A stretch of DNA of 64,000 nt from Phycisphaerales bacterium (GCA_020852515.1 JADZAS010000026.1:1-64000), one strand, 5' to 3'. Shown: positions 19,301-28,619, counted from the stretch's first letter. A program made the numbers and translations. The notes: a model not told the origin generated them from the sequence alone.

Positions 19301-20078
19301 CACGCGCGACGCCGAGGCATCCGCGGGCGGCGAGAGCCGCTACAGCGACGCCGTGGTGGTGGTGGACAGCACGGTCTCGGGCGTGAGTTGGTTCGAGAAT
19401 CCCGATCTGTGGAAATCACTGGTGGCGGACCGGGAGTGGAATCTCATTTCCAGCGCGCTCACCGAGCCGCCGACGCTCGATCAGATCACGACGATCTCGC
19501 CGACCGTCGCCGAACAGTTCCGCGCCACGGCGGTCGTGTCGATCGGGCTGAGCCTGTTGGGCATCCTGGCCTACATCTGGGTGCGGTTCGGCTCGTTCCG
19601 TTACTCCGCGGCGGCGGTGGTGGCGCTGGTGCACGACGTGTGCGTCACGCTGGGAATGCTCTCGCTCACGCACTACCTGTACAACACGGCGTTCGGGCGG
19701 GTGCTGCTCATCGAGCCATTCAAGATCGACATGGGTGTCATTGCGGCGCTGCTGACGATCATCGGCTACTCGCTCAACGACACGATCATCGTCATGGACC
19801 GCATCCGCGAGAACCGCGGCAAACTGACCCTGGCCACGCCCGAAGTCGTGAACAAGTCGATCAACTCGACGATGAGCCGCACGCTGCTCACCTCGGGCAC
19901 GACGCTGCTGGCGCTGGTGATCATGTACTTCGAGGGCGGCACGGGCATCCGGCCGTTCGCCTTCGCCATGCTCTGCGGCATCATGATCGGCACGTACAGT
20001 TCGGTCGGCGTGGCATCGCCCATGGTGCTCACGCACCGCAAGCCCAAGGCCCGGGCGCAGGGGCTTAGTGCAGTATGA
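16320..20078 (+). CDS. secDF: SecD-SecF fusion, protein-export membrane protein
   Basis: The 1252-residue fusion uses the proton motive force to complete export through SecYEG. The SecD half starts with a membrane helix and LGKDLAGGVTILYGV. It has the P1-type region (ASRTIDRTGRPAVSF, LNAGSLQAQL), five more helices after residue 600, and the GMAVDANVLIYERIREE motif near 653. The SecF half starts near 766, with LDTEFLGGTTVTF and YSLNDTIIVMDRIRENR near 1149. Between residues about 100 and 380 is an Ala/Glu/Arg-rich helical insertion that most SecD proteins lack. AAGGTCAC precedes the ATG. Confidence 0.96.
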   Translation: MRTHLWKIILVVVAVLLCANAIFPPREKLKLGKDLAGGVTILYGVKPDANTGRQPTSTQVAQMISVIRDRIDPRGIYDISIEALGTNQIEISMPLPSPEVKEMRRELDAHLDALAASSIQPYELDEVFRLSGAEREARIAALSAEVPEREPLFADAIAAYDRYQRLAADYAPIEEQARQARKAARDQADAAQAVVTEKLNAAEQAGVDAIELPRMAGIPDEAAQQARIDELVAETEDPQAARDAIAAYLEARNHVADLQAEADRVRALWQIRLEPLERAAVQADEVFEQARQAIMNTSLNVEDVRRILALDKTPKMVRDAATGKNIEGPSVREEALTRLKAQFPVLESEVSQAVTLYDAYRSRARGYDDPKDLIALLRGAGVLAFRITAENSDPLNFQQLRQELRERGPTGTRSSESVRWFAVDRPEGWADEDREQQFLASDPAGFFAARGYVAEEFDGVIYLLAYQTPDRALTETSGPWELTGASRTIDRTGRPAVSFRLDAAGARLFSDLTDNNIDRKMAIVLDDRIFSAPQIRGRISDQGEITGNFSQSEIDYLLKVLNAGSLQAQLTDWPIAQNTVGPKLGLDNLKRGLEAGVLSFVVVSIFMIIYYFRCGAIADVALALNGLFILGAMALNQAAFTMPGIAGIVLTFGMAVDANVLIYERIREELEGGADTKTAIRLGYEKAMSSIVDGNVTNLIVCFVLGFTASADVKGFAITLGIGVVSTLFTALFITRTIFDIGLATGTIKRLSMLPMAWSALGRALHPNINWVALRKFCYMFSATAVIAGLALTYATWREMLDTEFLGGTTVTFSFKNNEQGEPVKLPRAEVEGRIKAYAQQALAAGDITPEQERAFLSVNVFNLHADEVEGEGFSGSAFTIKTTIDDQSTVEAAIIESFGDILDIPRIVEFQGSDLAADENPPVYPILKDSLGDNINLPTVRTSVSQYLGGVAVVLENIQPPLSLGEIQKRIDTKRRSPEFEALLGRQSTVVGLTRDAEASAGGESRYSDAVVVVDSTVSGVSWFENPDLWKSLVADREWNLISSALTEPPTLDQITTISPTVAEQFRATAVVSIGLSLLGILAYIWVRFGSFRYSAAAVVALVHDVCVTLGMLSLTHYLYNTAFGRVLLIEPFKIDMGVIAALLTIIGYSLNDTIIVMDRIRENRGKLTLATPEVVNKSINSTMSRTLLTSGTTLLALVIMYFEGGTGIRPFAFAMLCGIMIGTYSSVGVASPMVLTHRKPKARAQGLSAV

Positions 20079-20148
20079 CCGGGCCCGGCGGCCGATATGA
20101 TCGAAGCGGACCGGCACGAACGATCGCGCGCCGGCCGGAGGATTGAGC

Positions 20149-20832
20149 ATGACCGGAACCAGCCGCATCGGCGTCCTGCTGCTGCTCGTGCTCGCCGGGT
20201 GGGTGGTGCTGTGGTACCTCGTCTTTTCCGACATTGCCCGTAGCGACGTGGAACCGGGCGACGGGCTGAACATTCTCGAGTCAGACACCGTCGGCACGAA
20301 TCCGGATGACGAGCCGGTCGTCGAAGAACAGCCGCCGCCGGTGCAGCGCGAGCCTGAGCCGCGAACGGTTGAACCCGAGCCCGACCCCGGCGAGCAAGCG
20401 CCGCCGGCGGGCCGGGAGAGCAGCGTCATCCCCCCGCCGCCGCCGACCACGCCTTACACCGTGCAGCACCGCGACACGATGGAGTCGATCGCGGCGGAGT
20501 GGTTCGGCGACAAGTCCAAGTGGGTCCTCATCGCACATGAGAACCCGCTGGTGGACCCGCTCAAACTCAAGGCGGGCCAGAACCTGCGCCTGCCGCCCAG
20601 GGACGCCAAACTTGACGCCATTTCCATCGAAGAACTCCGTCGCCTGACGCGGAGCACGAAATACGTCGTCGTCGATGGCGACAGCCTGTGGAAGATCGCG
20701 GCAAAGTTCTACGGCAACGGCGCGCTGCATCCGATCATCGCGGAGGCGAACCGCGATGTGCTCGGACGCAGCAGCGACCTGCAACTGGGGATGGAACTCG
20801 TCATCCCGCCCTACCAGAAACCGGCTGATTGA
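20149..20832 (+). CDS. Membrane-anchored protein with two LysM domains
   Basis: The 227-residue protein has one N-terminal membrane helix (VLLLLVLAGWVVLWYLVF), a Pro/Glu-rich linker, and two LysM motifs: YTVQHRDTMESIAAEWFGD near residue 100, and KYVVVDGDSLWKIAAKFYG near residue 170, ending LVIPPYQKP. LysM binds peptidoglycan glycan chains, so the protein probably links inner membrane and cell wall. CGGAGG lies 7 bases before the ATG at 20149. It follows secDF by 70 bases and may be cotranscribed. Confidence 0.88.
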   Translation: MTGTSRIGVLLLLVLAGWVVLWYLVFSDIARSDVEPGDGLNILESDTVGTNPDDEPVVEEQPPPVQREPEPRTVEPEPDPGEQAPPAGRESSVIPPPPPTTPYTVQHRDTMESIAAEWFGDKSKWVLIAHENPLVDPLKLKAGQNLRLPPRDAKLDAISIEELRRLTRSTKYVVVDGDSLWKIAAKFYGNGALHPIIAEANRDVLGRSSDLQLGMELVIPPYQKPAD

Positions 20833-20862
20833 CCAGCGCCCGGATCGGCGCGGCCGACGCGA

Positions 20863-21366
20863 TCACATCGCCGAAGGCAACCCGATGCAGCGGCGCCACG
20901 ACGACACCTGGCCCAGGTGCATCGTCACGTGGTTGGCGAAAAGGAAGTGCAGCACGTGCCCGATCTGCGGAAAACGAGAGGCGTAGCGCTCGTGCGCCGT
21001 GGGACGCTGCAGGACCTCGTCATCGACCGTCTCCAGGTAGTCGAGCATGACGGCGTGGCGTTCGCGCAACTCCGCCATGATCTCATCCTTGGCGGGATAG
21101 ATCGAGGCGTCGTCGAGGCACTTGCTGCCCGGTTCGAAGAGTTTGGTGAAGCGTTCGTTGGTCCGCGCGAGATCCGTGCGGCCGAGAATTGAATTGAACG
21201 CGCGATCGGGATAGAGCGACAGATGCCCGAAGCACCATGCAGGATGGTTGATCGTCGGATGGGGTTTGAACGCGAACTTGTCGGCGGGGATGTCCCTGGC
21301 GAGCGCGTCGGCCAGTCCCAGGGTAATGCGAAGATTGCCGGCCAGGAACTGCGTGGATGAGGTCAT
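20863..21366 (-). CDS. DinB family protein
   Basis: The 167-residue protein has the DinB/DfsB four-helix pattern: an early histidine in NHPAWCFGHLSLY, and the C-terminal HVLHFLFANHVTMHLGQVSSWRR, which supplies the other metal-binding histidines. Members are thought to be metal-dependent enzymes, some of them thiol transferases, but most have no known reaction. GAGGAG precedes the ATG. It is convergent with the LysM gene, with 30 bases between. Confidence 0.85.
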   Translation of the reverse strand: MTSSTQFLAGNLRITLGLADALARDIPADKFAFKPHPTINHPAWCFGHLSLYPDRAFNSILGRTDLARTNERFTKLFEPGSKCLDDASIYPAKDEIMAELRERHAVMLDYLETVDDEVLQRPTAHERYASRFPQIGHVLHFLFANHVTMHLGQVSSWRRCIGLPSAM

Positions 21367-21450
21367 CGTCTGTCACTCCTCGGTCAAGGTTGAGCGGGGA
21401 CTGGCCCCGAGAGAGTGGAGTTTAGCGCGGGCGTTCGCGTCGCTGCAGTG

Positions 21451-22536
21451 TCACGCGCCCAGGTACTTCGCGTAGATTCCGCGGGCCACTTCCGGCCGGC
21501 TCGTGCCCTTGATGATCGCCCGGCCGTTGGGAAAGACGGTCAATTCGATTGGGCCGGAGGCGTCGTTGAGCCGCGCGCGAAGCAGGAAACGATTGCACTC
21601 GACCCGGCCGTGCGGTTCGAGGCGCGCGGCCAGCGCACGCAGATCAGTTTCCGCAGCGCTGCGCGGCACGATCTGGACCGCGTCGCGACCGCACAACGAC
21701 GCCGCAGCGCCGCGGAACGCGCCGGCAAGGTGCTCGAAGCGCCCCTGCCCGCAGCACACGCACAACCCCGGCTGATAGGCGCCGCGCACGTCCAGCCGCT
21801 GGTGCTCGCCGTGCCAGAGGTCCATCGACAGGAGGTCGCGGCTGACGACATCGAATCGACCACAGAGAATCTTGATCGCCTCGGCCGCCTCGTACTGGCT
21901 GATCACCCCCACCATCGGCCCGAGCACGCCGGCAGTATCGCAGGTGAGACTCGCGCCGGCCGGTGGGGCGGCGTCGAACACGCAGCGCAGACACGGGCCG
22001 GCGTGCTCGTCCCACTCGCGCGCCGGCCGGCAGGCCGGTGAAGCATGCGGCAGGAACGTGGCCGTCATGCCGTGCGTGGCGACCGCGCCGCCGTAGATGT
22101 ACGGGACGCCGTACTTGACGGAAACATCGTTGAGCAGATAGCGGGTTTCAAAGTTGTCCAGGCCGTCGATGATGACGTCCGCGCCCGAGGCGACGGCTTC
22201 GACGTTGGAGGGATTCACATCATCGACGATGGCGTCGATGCGGATACTCGAGTTCACGCGCAGCAGGCGGCGGCGGGCGGCTTCGGCCTTGGGCAGGCCG
22301 TCGGCGAGATCCTGCTCGTCGTAGAGGACCTGGCGCTGGAGGTTGGTCAGTTCGATCAGGTCGCGATCGACCAGCGTGAGCCGGCCGACGCCGGCGCGGG
22401 CGAGCATGTCCGCCACGCCCGAGCCCAGCGCGCCGCAGCCGATAACCGCAGCGTGCGCCGCAAGCAGGCGCTGCTGGCCCTCGGCGCCGATCTGCCCCAG
22501 GAGCATCTGGCGGTGATAACGCGACAGGTCGGTCAT
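21451..22536 (-). CDS. ThiF/MoeB family E1-like adenylyltransferase
   Basis: The 361-residue protein adenylates the C terminus of a ubiquitin-like sulfur carrier (ThiS or MoaD type) for thiamine, molybdopterin or related sulfur transfer. It has AVIGCGALGSGVADMLARAG (nucleotide binding), LVDRDLIELTNLQRQVLY, DNFETRYLLND, a zinc cysteine pair in CLRC, a second CVCC, and the candidate transfer cysteine in LTCDTAGVLG. A C-terminal part of about 100 residues (ending GIYAKYLGA) replaces the rhodanese domain of MoeZ-type enzymes and looks like a small beta-grasp or unknown domain. No carrier-protein gene is adjacent. Confidence 0.9.
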   Translation of the reverse strand: MTDLSRYHRQMLLGQIGAEGQQRLLAAHAAVIGCGALGSGVADMLARAGVGRLTLVDRDLIELTNLQRQVLYDEQDLADGLPKAEAARRRLLRVNSSIRIDAIVDDVNPSNVEAVASGADVIIDGLDNFETRYLLNDVSVKYGVPYIYGGAVATHGMTATFLPHASPACRPAREWDEHAGPCLRCVFDAAPPAGASLTCDTAGVLGPMVGVISQYEAAEAIKILCGRFDVVSRDLLSMDLWHGEHQRLDVRGAYQPGLCVCCGQGRFEHLAGAFRGAAASLCGRDAVQIVPRSAAETDLRALAARLEPHGRVECNRFLLRARLNDASGPIELTVFPNGRAIIKGTSRPEVARGIYAKYLGA

Positions 22537-22774
22537 GCGGCGGATTCTAGGGTCACGCCGGCCCTGTTCGTGGATCGCTGTTGCAACCCACAGGCGAGGG
22601 TCCGGGAACGTGCGCGTTTACCGCGATTGCCGAGACGGCATCAGGCGCGATCCGCGGGCAAATCGCGATCGCCGCCGCTGGCGTGCGGACGCGGTGAATT
22701 GGAATCTTGTTCACGTGGCGGATGGGAATGCCGCCGGATAACCCGCACCGGATTGACTCCCGGAGAACAGCGCG

Positions 22775-23350
22775 ATGAACAAGAACCTGATGAGCAGTGT
22801 GTGTGCAGCAGCGGCGGTCCTGAGCCTGGCCGGCATGAGCCGCGGCGACATCATCATGGGCGAGCCCGTGCGCACGCCGTCGGGCGCGGCGTCCAACGCG
22901 ACCATCGAGTTCCGCGGCAGCAGCGCGGGATACACCGGACAACTCTACTTCCTCGGCTGGGGCGACGAGAGCAACGTGATCCACTACGCCGACGGGAGCG
23001 ACCTCGGCCAACTGCTCTTCAACAACCACGCCAGCGAGATCGGCGCAACGGTGCTGCTCGTGGGCGAATTCGAAGCTGGCAGCGTGCTGCACTTCGCCTA
23101 TGAGGTGATCGCGCCGCGCAGCAAGTATGACCTGTTCCGCACGGATGTGGAGGACGATCGATTCAACTTCGCCTACGACGCCGCGACAGGCGACTACGCG
23201 ATCGAAGATCTGCGCATGGACTACCGGCACTACGACGGCGACTACAACGATGCGATGTTCCGCATCTCGCTGCAGAGCGTTCCCGCACCAGGAAGCCTCG
23301 CGCTGCTCGGCCTCGCCGGCCTCGCCATGACGCGGCGCCGGCGGCGCTGA
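22775..23350 (+). CDS. PEP-CTERM sorted secreted protein
   Basis: The 191-residue protein has a signal peptide (MNKNLMSSVCAAAAVLSLAG) and a C-terminal sorting signal: VPAPGS, a hydrophobic helix (LALLGLAGLAM) and TRRRRR. Such proteins are exported and processed by an exosortase/archaeosortase-type enzyme, which is not in the window. The middle, with DYNDAMFRISL, resembles DUF4114-like exported domains. Its function is unknown. It is followed by a strong intrinsic terminator. The ATG at 22775 is preceded by CGGAGAACAG. Confidence 0.85.
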   Translation: MNKNLMSSVCAAAAVLSLAGMSRGDIIMGEPVRTPSGAASNATIEFRGSSAGYTGQLYFLGWGDESNVIHYADGSDLGQLLFNNHASEIGATVLLVGEFEAGSVLHFAYEVIAPRSKYDLFRTDVEDDRFNFAYDAATGDYAIEDLRMDYRHYDGDYNDAMFRISLQSVPAPGSLALLGLAGLAMTRRRRR

Positions 23351-23392
23351 AGCGGCACGGGACGAAATGAGCCCATCCTCCTTTCAGGTCGG

Positions 23393-23430
23393 CGCGCCCC
23401 GGAGAGGCACCTCCGGGGCGCGTCGTTTTT
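23393..23430 (+). terminator. Rho-independent terminator
   Basis: A perfect 12-bp GC stem (CGCGCCCCGGAG / CTCCGGGGCGCG) with a 6-base loop is followed by TCGTTTTT. It lies 43 bases after the stop of the PEP-CTERM gene and ends its transcript before the convergent SBBP gene. Confidence 0.85.
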
Positions 23431-23465
23431 CTGACGAGATGTCGCCTGAACACTCGCTGCGAGGC

Positions 23466-26081
23466 TTACTCCACGCGAACCACATTGCTCGTGCCGCAGG
23501 TTGGGACGTCGAGGAGTTGCAGGTAGCCGCCACAAGCGCCGGGGCCGGCGGTGCGGCCGACGGCGCCGCTGCCGTCGGGGCCGGTGTTGCCGGTCCAGAC
23601 GACCTGCAGTTGGCGGGAGCCGAGACCCAGGATCGTGCCGGCGCAGGGCATCTGCGGCGGAAGAACAAACGCGCCTTGTTCACTTGCGAAGATCAGCGCG
23701 GCCAATCGTCCGGGCGTCGCGCCGGACCATGAGACATGGATGGGGCCGCCCGAGGGGCAGGTCGCGGCGACGCTCAATTGCGGAGCGTCGGCGATGCGGA
23801 GTTTGACGACAAACGCGTCATTGTAGTTGTGCTTGACGTTGTTCCGGCCTTCGAAATCGGTCGAGAAGGTGTAGCCCGTCACCAGCGCGTTGCCGGCGCT
23901 GTCCACTGCGATGCCGATGCCATAGTCGTCGCCGCTTCCACCGAGGTAGGTCATCCACTGGAGAGCGCCTGTGGCACTGACCTTGACAACAAACGCGTCG
24001 TAGTAAACGCCGCCGCGGTATGCGTTGTTCCGACCTTCGAAGTCGGTCGAGTATGTGTAGCCCGTTACCAGCGCATTGCCGACGCTGTCAACGGCGATGC
24101 GCCCGCCCCAATCAAAGGAAGTTCCGCCGAGGTAGATCATCCACTGAAGCGTGCCTGAGGCGCTGACCTTGAGGACAAACGCGTCGAAATCGCCGCCGTG
24201 GTGTGCGTTGTTCCGACCTTCGAAGTCGCTCGAGTAGGTTGCGCCCATCACCAGAGCGTTGCCGGCGCTGTCCACGGCGATGCCGGAGCCAAATTCGCCG
24301 TCGCTTCCGCCAAGGTAGCTCATCCACTGGAGGGCGCCCGAGGCATTGACCTTCACCGCAAACGCGTCGGCGTCATATTCGCCGCCGTGCAAGACGTTGT
24401 TCCGGCCCTCGAAGTCAGTTGAGGACGTCCAGCCCGTCACCAGCGCGTTGCCGGCGCTGTCCACTGCGATGCCAAAGCAATAGTCATTGCGGCTTCCGCC
24501 AAGGTAGTTCATCCACTGAAGGACGCCCGAGGCGCTGACCTTGACGATGAACGCGTCGTCGGCGCCGCCGTGGTGCGCGTTGTTCCGGCCTTCGAAGTCG
24601 GCCGAAGTGGCGTAGCCCGTCACCAGCGCGTTGCCGGCGCTGTCCACGGCGATGCCGATGCCATAGTCGTCGCCGCTTCCACCGAGGTAGGTCATCCACT
24701 GGAGAGCGCCTGTGGCACTGACCTTGACAATAAACGCGTCGTAGTAAACGCCGCCGTGGTATGCGTTATTCCGACCTTCGAAGTCAAATGACAAGGTCGA
24801 GCCCGTCACCAGCCCGTTGCCGGCGCTGTCCAAGGCGATGCCATCGCCAAAGTCGCCACCGGTTCCTCCGAGGTAGGTCATCCATTGCAGGGCGCCTGAA
24901 GCGCTGACCTTGAGGACAAACGCGTCGAAATCGCCGCCGTGGTGTGCGTTGTTCCGACCTTCGAAGTCGGTTGAATGGGTCCAGCCCGTCACCAGCGCGT
25001 TGCCGGCGCTGTCCACGGCGATGCCGCGGCCTTCGTCCTCTCTGATTCCGCCGAGGTAGGTCATCCACTGCAGCTCGGGGTCGATGATGAGTTCGCGAGT
25101 CGGATCGACGGGGCCATCGAGTGCGATGCGGTAGGTGTGAGCATCGCAGAGTTCGAAGCGGGCGGGGAGATGTTGGCGCGAGGGAGCACTCTCCGGTTCC
25201 CTCCCCCGGCTTTGCGGGGGAGGGTCAGGGTGGGGGTGATTCGAGAAATGCGCGGCGGTATTGGCGGGCGCTTCAGTGAAGTCAGAAGAAGACCCCCTCC
25301 CCGGCCCTCCCCCGCCGAGCCGGAGGAGGGGGTGAAGATCTTCCTGCCACACCACCGGCGCGCCGTCGGCGAGGGTGCCGAATGACGTGTTGATGTGCAG
25401 ATCGCCGGCGTCGTCGATGCACAGCGACTCGATGCCGTCGTAGGCGATGCGGATCTGTGAGTAGTCTGCTCCCGGCGCGACATGGAACTCGTACTTGAGC
25501 ACGCCATCGTCATTGCCCATGACGTGCAGATCCACGCCGTCGTAGAGGTTCTCGTAGATGACGGCGCCGAAGGAGGGAACGTCGCTCGCCGTGGTGCGAT
25601 CTTCCCCGCCGACGAAGTAGTTGAACTTCGCCGCTTGCGGGTTGCCGCCGACGGGCAGCACGGCGTGGCTGCCGGGGAAGGTGATGGTGAGTGTGAGGCG
25701 GTCGAGCGCGGCGGACTCCCGCAGCGAGCCCGAAGCGTCAGCGAGGAATGCTTCGTGCGAAGCGCCTCCAACACCTCCTCGCTCACGCTTCGGGCTCGCT
25801 TTGGTCGTTGCGTTTGATTCGTTCGCTTCGCGCGCCATGTGCATTGTCAGGGCCGACTGACGGCAGGCGACATCAAGGCCGCGCGAGCGCAGGCCGTAGT
25901 GAACTTCGCTATCGGCCCACTGCCCCTGGTTGGGGACGAAATACACGCCGCGCAGGCCGAGGCGCAGCATCTCGGTTGCGGCGGGATCAGACTCCGCTGG
26001 GCCGGCTGTGGCCGACGGCGGAAAGAGTGTGCAGCAGGCAAGGACCACAACCATCGCCGACGACGTGGTGAAACGACGCAT
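23466..26081 (-). CDS. Secreted SBBP-repeat (seven-blade propeller) protein with the four-cysteine C-terminal module
   Basis: The 871-residue protein has a signal peptide (MVVVLACCTLFPPSATAG), an N-terminal region with YFVPNQGQWADSEVHYGL and FNYFVGGEDRTTASDV typical of SBBP proteins, then seven near-identical blades of about 62 residues. Each has LQWM-YLGG, GIAVDSAGNALVTG, DFEGRNN and DAF-VKV-ASGA. The final 100 residues form the module TCPSGGP ... CAGTILGLG ... CGGYLQL ... TCGTSNVVRV. Two palindromic intergenic-type repeats are read through in frame, at residues about 88-123 and 247-297. It is probably an extracellular or surface protein; the ligand is unknown. Confidence 0.88.
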   Translation of the reverse strand: MRRFTTSSAMVVVLACCTLFPPSATAGPAESDPAATEMLRLGLRGVYFVPNQGQWADSEVHYGLRSRGLDVACRQSALTMHMAREANESNATTKASPKRERGGVGGASHEAFLADASGSLRESAALDRLTLTITFPGSHAVLPVGGNPQAAKFNYFVGGEDRTTASDVPSFGAVIYENLYDGVDLHVMGNDDGVLKYEFHVAPGADYSQIRIAYDGIESLCIDDAGDLHINTSFGTLADGAPVVWQEDLHPLLRLGGGGPGRGSSSDFTEAPANTAAHFSNHPHPDPPPQSRGREPESAPSRQHLPARFELCDAHTYRIALDGPVDPTRELIIDPELQWMTYLGGIREDEGRGIAVDSAGNALVTGWTHSTDFEGRNNAHHGGDFDAFVLKVSASGALQWMTYLGGTGGDFGDGIALDSAGNGLVTGSTLSFDFEGRNNAYHGGVYYDAFIVKVSATGALQWMTYLGGSGDDYGIGIAVDSAGNALVTGYATSADFEGRNNAHHGGADDAFIVKVSASGVLQWMNYLGGSRNDYCFGIAVDSAGNALVTGWTSSTDFEGRNNVLHGGEYDADAFAVKVNASGALQWMSYLGGSDGEFGSGIAVDSAGNALVMGATYSSDFEGRNNAHHGGDFDAFVLKVSASGTLQWMIYLGGTSFDWGGRIAVDSVGNALVTGYTYSTDFEGRNNAYRGGVYYDAFVVKVSATGALQWMTYLGGSGDDYGIGIAVDSAGNALVTGYTFSTDFEGRNNVKHNYNDAFVVKLRIADAPQLSVAATCPSGGPIHVSWSGATPGRLAALIFASEQGAFVLPPQMPCAGTILGLGSRQLQVVWTGNTGPDGSGAVGRTAGPGACGGYLQLLDVPTCGTSNVVRVE
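23775..25080 (-). repeat. Seven tandem repeats encoding SBBP blades
   Basis: Units of about 186 bases repeat seven times inside the coding sequence. The copies differ mostly by single bases. The stretch around 23881-23990 is almost identical to 24621-24730, 741 bases away (four units). This points to recent internal duplication or gene conversion rather than slow divergence of all blades. Confidence 0.85.
25190..25340. repeat. Palindromic GC repeat inserted in frame
   Basis: CCCTCCCCC and GGGGGAGGG form a hairpin at 25199-25224. A related G/C-skewed arm follows at about 25291-25332 (CCCCCTCCCC ... GGAGGAGGGGG). Such CCCTCCCC/GGGGAGGG repeats are usually intergenic. Here the element is translated as part of the SBBP protein (a Gly-rich then HPHPDPPPQSRG stretch), between the N-terminal domain and the first blade. 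Confidence 0.65.
25724..25799. repeat. MITE-like inverted repeat inserted in frame
   Basis: Arms of 23 bases (25724-25746, starting GCGAGCCCGAAGCGT, and 25777-25799, its reverse complement) match at 22 of 23 positions around a 30-base loop. The element is translated inside the SBBP gene as KASPKRERGGVGG ... ADASGSLRE, a stretch with no counterpart in the conserved domain. Confidence 0.7.
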
Positions 26082-26159
26082 CGCTGGAGCCTCCTCTCAC
26101 CCGACTATGCCGGCGGCAAAGGAACGGGATGGCCAATGCCGGCGCCGAGTGTGGAGCAC

Positions 26160-26188
26160 ATTATCCTGTATCCAGGCCGCATCTGCAA
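26160..26188 (-). promoter_or_regulatory. Predicted sigma-70-type promoter of the SBBP gene
   Basis: On the minus strand TTGCAG (26183-26188) is separated by 17 bases from GATAAT (26160-26165). It lies about 79 bases upstream of the ATG at 26081. The whole 315-base interval 26082-26396 shows no gene. Confidence 0.45.
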
Positions 26189-26396
26189 CGCCAAACCCGC
26201 CTGAAAGGCAAAAAAACCGCAGCTTCTTCTTCGTTGCAGTCCGGCGAAAGCCGCCGCGTGAAACTGGGGGTGGCGCCGTGCCACCAGAGCAGTCTCTCCA
26301 TCAACCGGCCATCGCCGCTCCGCCCGCGAGCGCGATCGAACCTAGGCTCCATGCGTGTCCGCAGCGAATTCGCGATCACTCTCGACTGGGCCCGCC

Positions 26397-26852
26397 GTGG
26401 TCTCTGAATCCACGTGGAGGGCGCTGGCGTCGATCCGGCACGAGCATCTGCTGCGCGAGATGTTCGGGCGGGTGGCCATGGCGCAAGCGGCGGCGCGGGC
26501 CGTGCAGGCGGATGGGCTGGCGCTGCCCGAGTGGCTTGAAGTGCGCGAGGCGCCCGAGATCGAGTTGCCGCCGCGACTTGCTCGCGTCGAAGGCAGCGAC
26601 CGCCACACCCTCCTGCTCGCGCTGCACCTCAAGGCCGCGATGACGCTGCTGGAAGGCAAAGGGCTGCTCGAGAAAGCCAAACTCAGTTTCATCAAGTCGA
26701 TGAGCACGGTGGCGCTGATCGTGCAGGCGTACCAGACGGGGCAGATCCGGGCCGCCAAGCCTCTGCTGGTCGCGCTGGAGCGCAAGGGGCACGAGATGCC
26801 GCCTCCCGAGCAGATGGCGGCGCTGCTGGCGGCCCTGGATGGACTCCAGTGA
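26397..26852 (+). CDS. DUF3368-like PIN domain protein, catalytic residues degenerate
   Basis: The 151-residue product aligns by eye with DUF3368 proteins, a PIN-like toxin/nuclease group: VSESTWRALASIRHEHLLREMFGRV corresponds to the usual VSDTSPL ... LL-ELFG-V start. AKLSFIKSMSTVALIVQAYQTGQI then KPLLVALERKGHEM corresponds to the C-terminal half. The expected acidic residues are altered: the first Asp is Glu, LDPGEAEA is VEGSDRHT, and the LLIDE segment is TLLEGK. It is probably an inactive derivative. The GTG at 26397 matches the family N terminus but has no clear ribosome site. No antitoxin gene is adjacent. Confidence 0.55.
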   Translation: MVSESTWRALASIRHEHLLREMFGRVAMAQAAARAVQADGLALPEWLEVREAPEIELPPRLARVEGSDRHTLLLALHLKAAMTLLEGKGLLEKAKLSFIKSMSTVALIVQAYQTGQIRAAKPLLVALERKGHEMPPPEQMAALLAALDGLQ

Positions 26853-27005
26853 GGGCCGTATTCTCTCCGGCCGAGGCGTGAATCGAGGCGGCGGCTCCCG
26901 GGAGAATTGACCTTTTTCCAGCTCGGGCCTAGGGTTGACATCCCGAATCGCCCAGCGGTGGGCGCGGGTCGCAGGCGATCAGTGCGGACCAGTCCGTGCG
27001 ATCGC

Positions 27006-27034
27006 TTGTTTCATCCTGATGGGGCGGATATTCT
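27006..27034 (+). promoter_or_regulatory. Predicted promoter of tRNA-Thr-tuf
   Basis: TTGTTT (27006-27011), 17 bases, then TATTCT (27029-27034). This is 53 bases upstream of tRNA-Thr. A consensus TTGACA at 26935-26940 lacks a good -10 partner. The interval 26853-27086 holds no gene. Confidence 0.35.
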
Positions 27035-27086
27035 GACCGTCCCGATCCGAGTGGAGTGCGGTTTCAAGCGGCATCGGGGGCCTGCT

Positions 27087-27158
<72 letters not shown>

Positions 27159-27352
27159 TTCTGCAGACGGCCTGGGCCGGGCCCGCCGTCGAAAATGCCC
27201 GCTCCGGCTGAAGCCGACGCGGGCGGAGATGTTGAACGGTGCGTCAGATCGCGCTTCGGCGCTGCCGCACTACAATCAAGGAACACACGCGACAAACCGG
27301 GTCGTCATGTCGGCGGCTCACCAGAGCGTACGAAGTTTGGAGGTTGCCTGCA

Positions 27353-28564
<1,212 letters not shown>

Positions 28565-28581
28565 ACAGTTCTTGGGCGTCA

Positions 28582-28619
28582 GGCTCTCCGGATCGACTCA
28601 GCCGAGTCGATCCGGAGCC
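28582..28619 (+). terminator. Strong hairpin between tuf and rpmG without T tract
   Basis: GGATCGACTC and GAGTCGATCC pair around AGCC, extended by GGCTC/GGAGCC with a two-base bulge. No T run follows. It may attenuate transcription or mark an RNA processing site between the highly expressed tuf and the downstream genes. Confidence 0.5.

Noticed and set aside
23775-25080. Evenly spaced repeats that could suggest a CRISPR array
   Set aside because: The period is about 186 bases, the units are fully coding, and there are no spacers; they encode propeller blades.
28582-28619. True intrinsic terminator after tuf
   Set aside because: The stem is strong but no T tract follows, and rpmG lies 46 bases downstream in the same likely operon.
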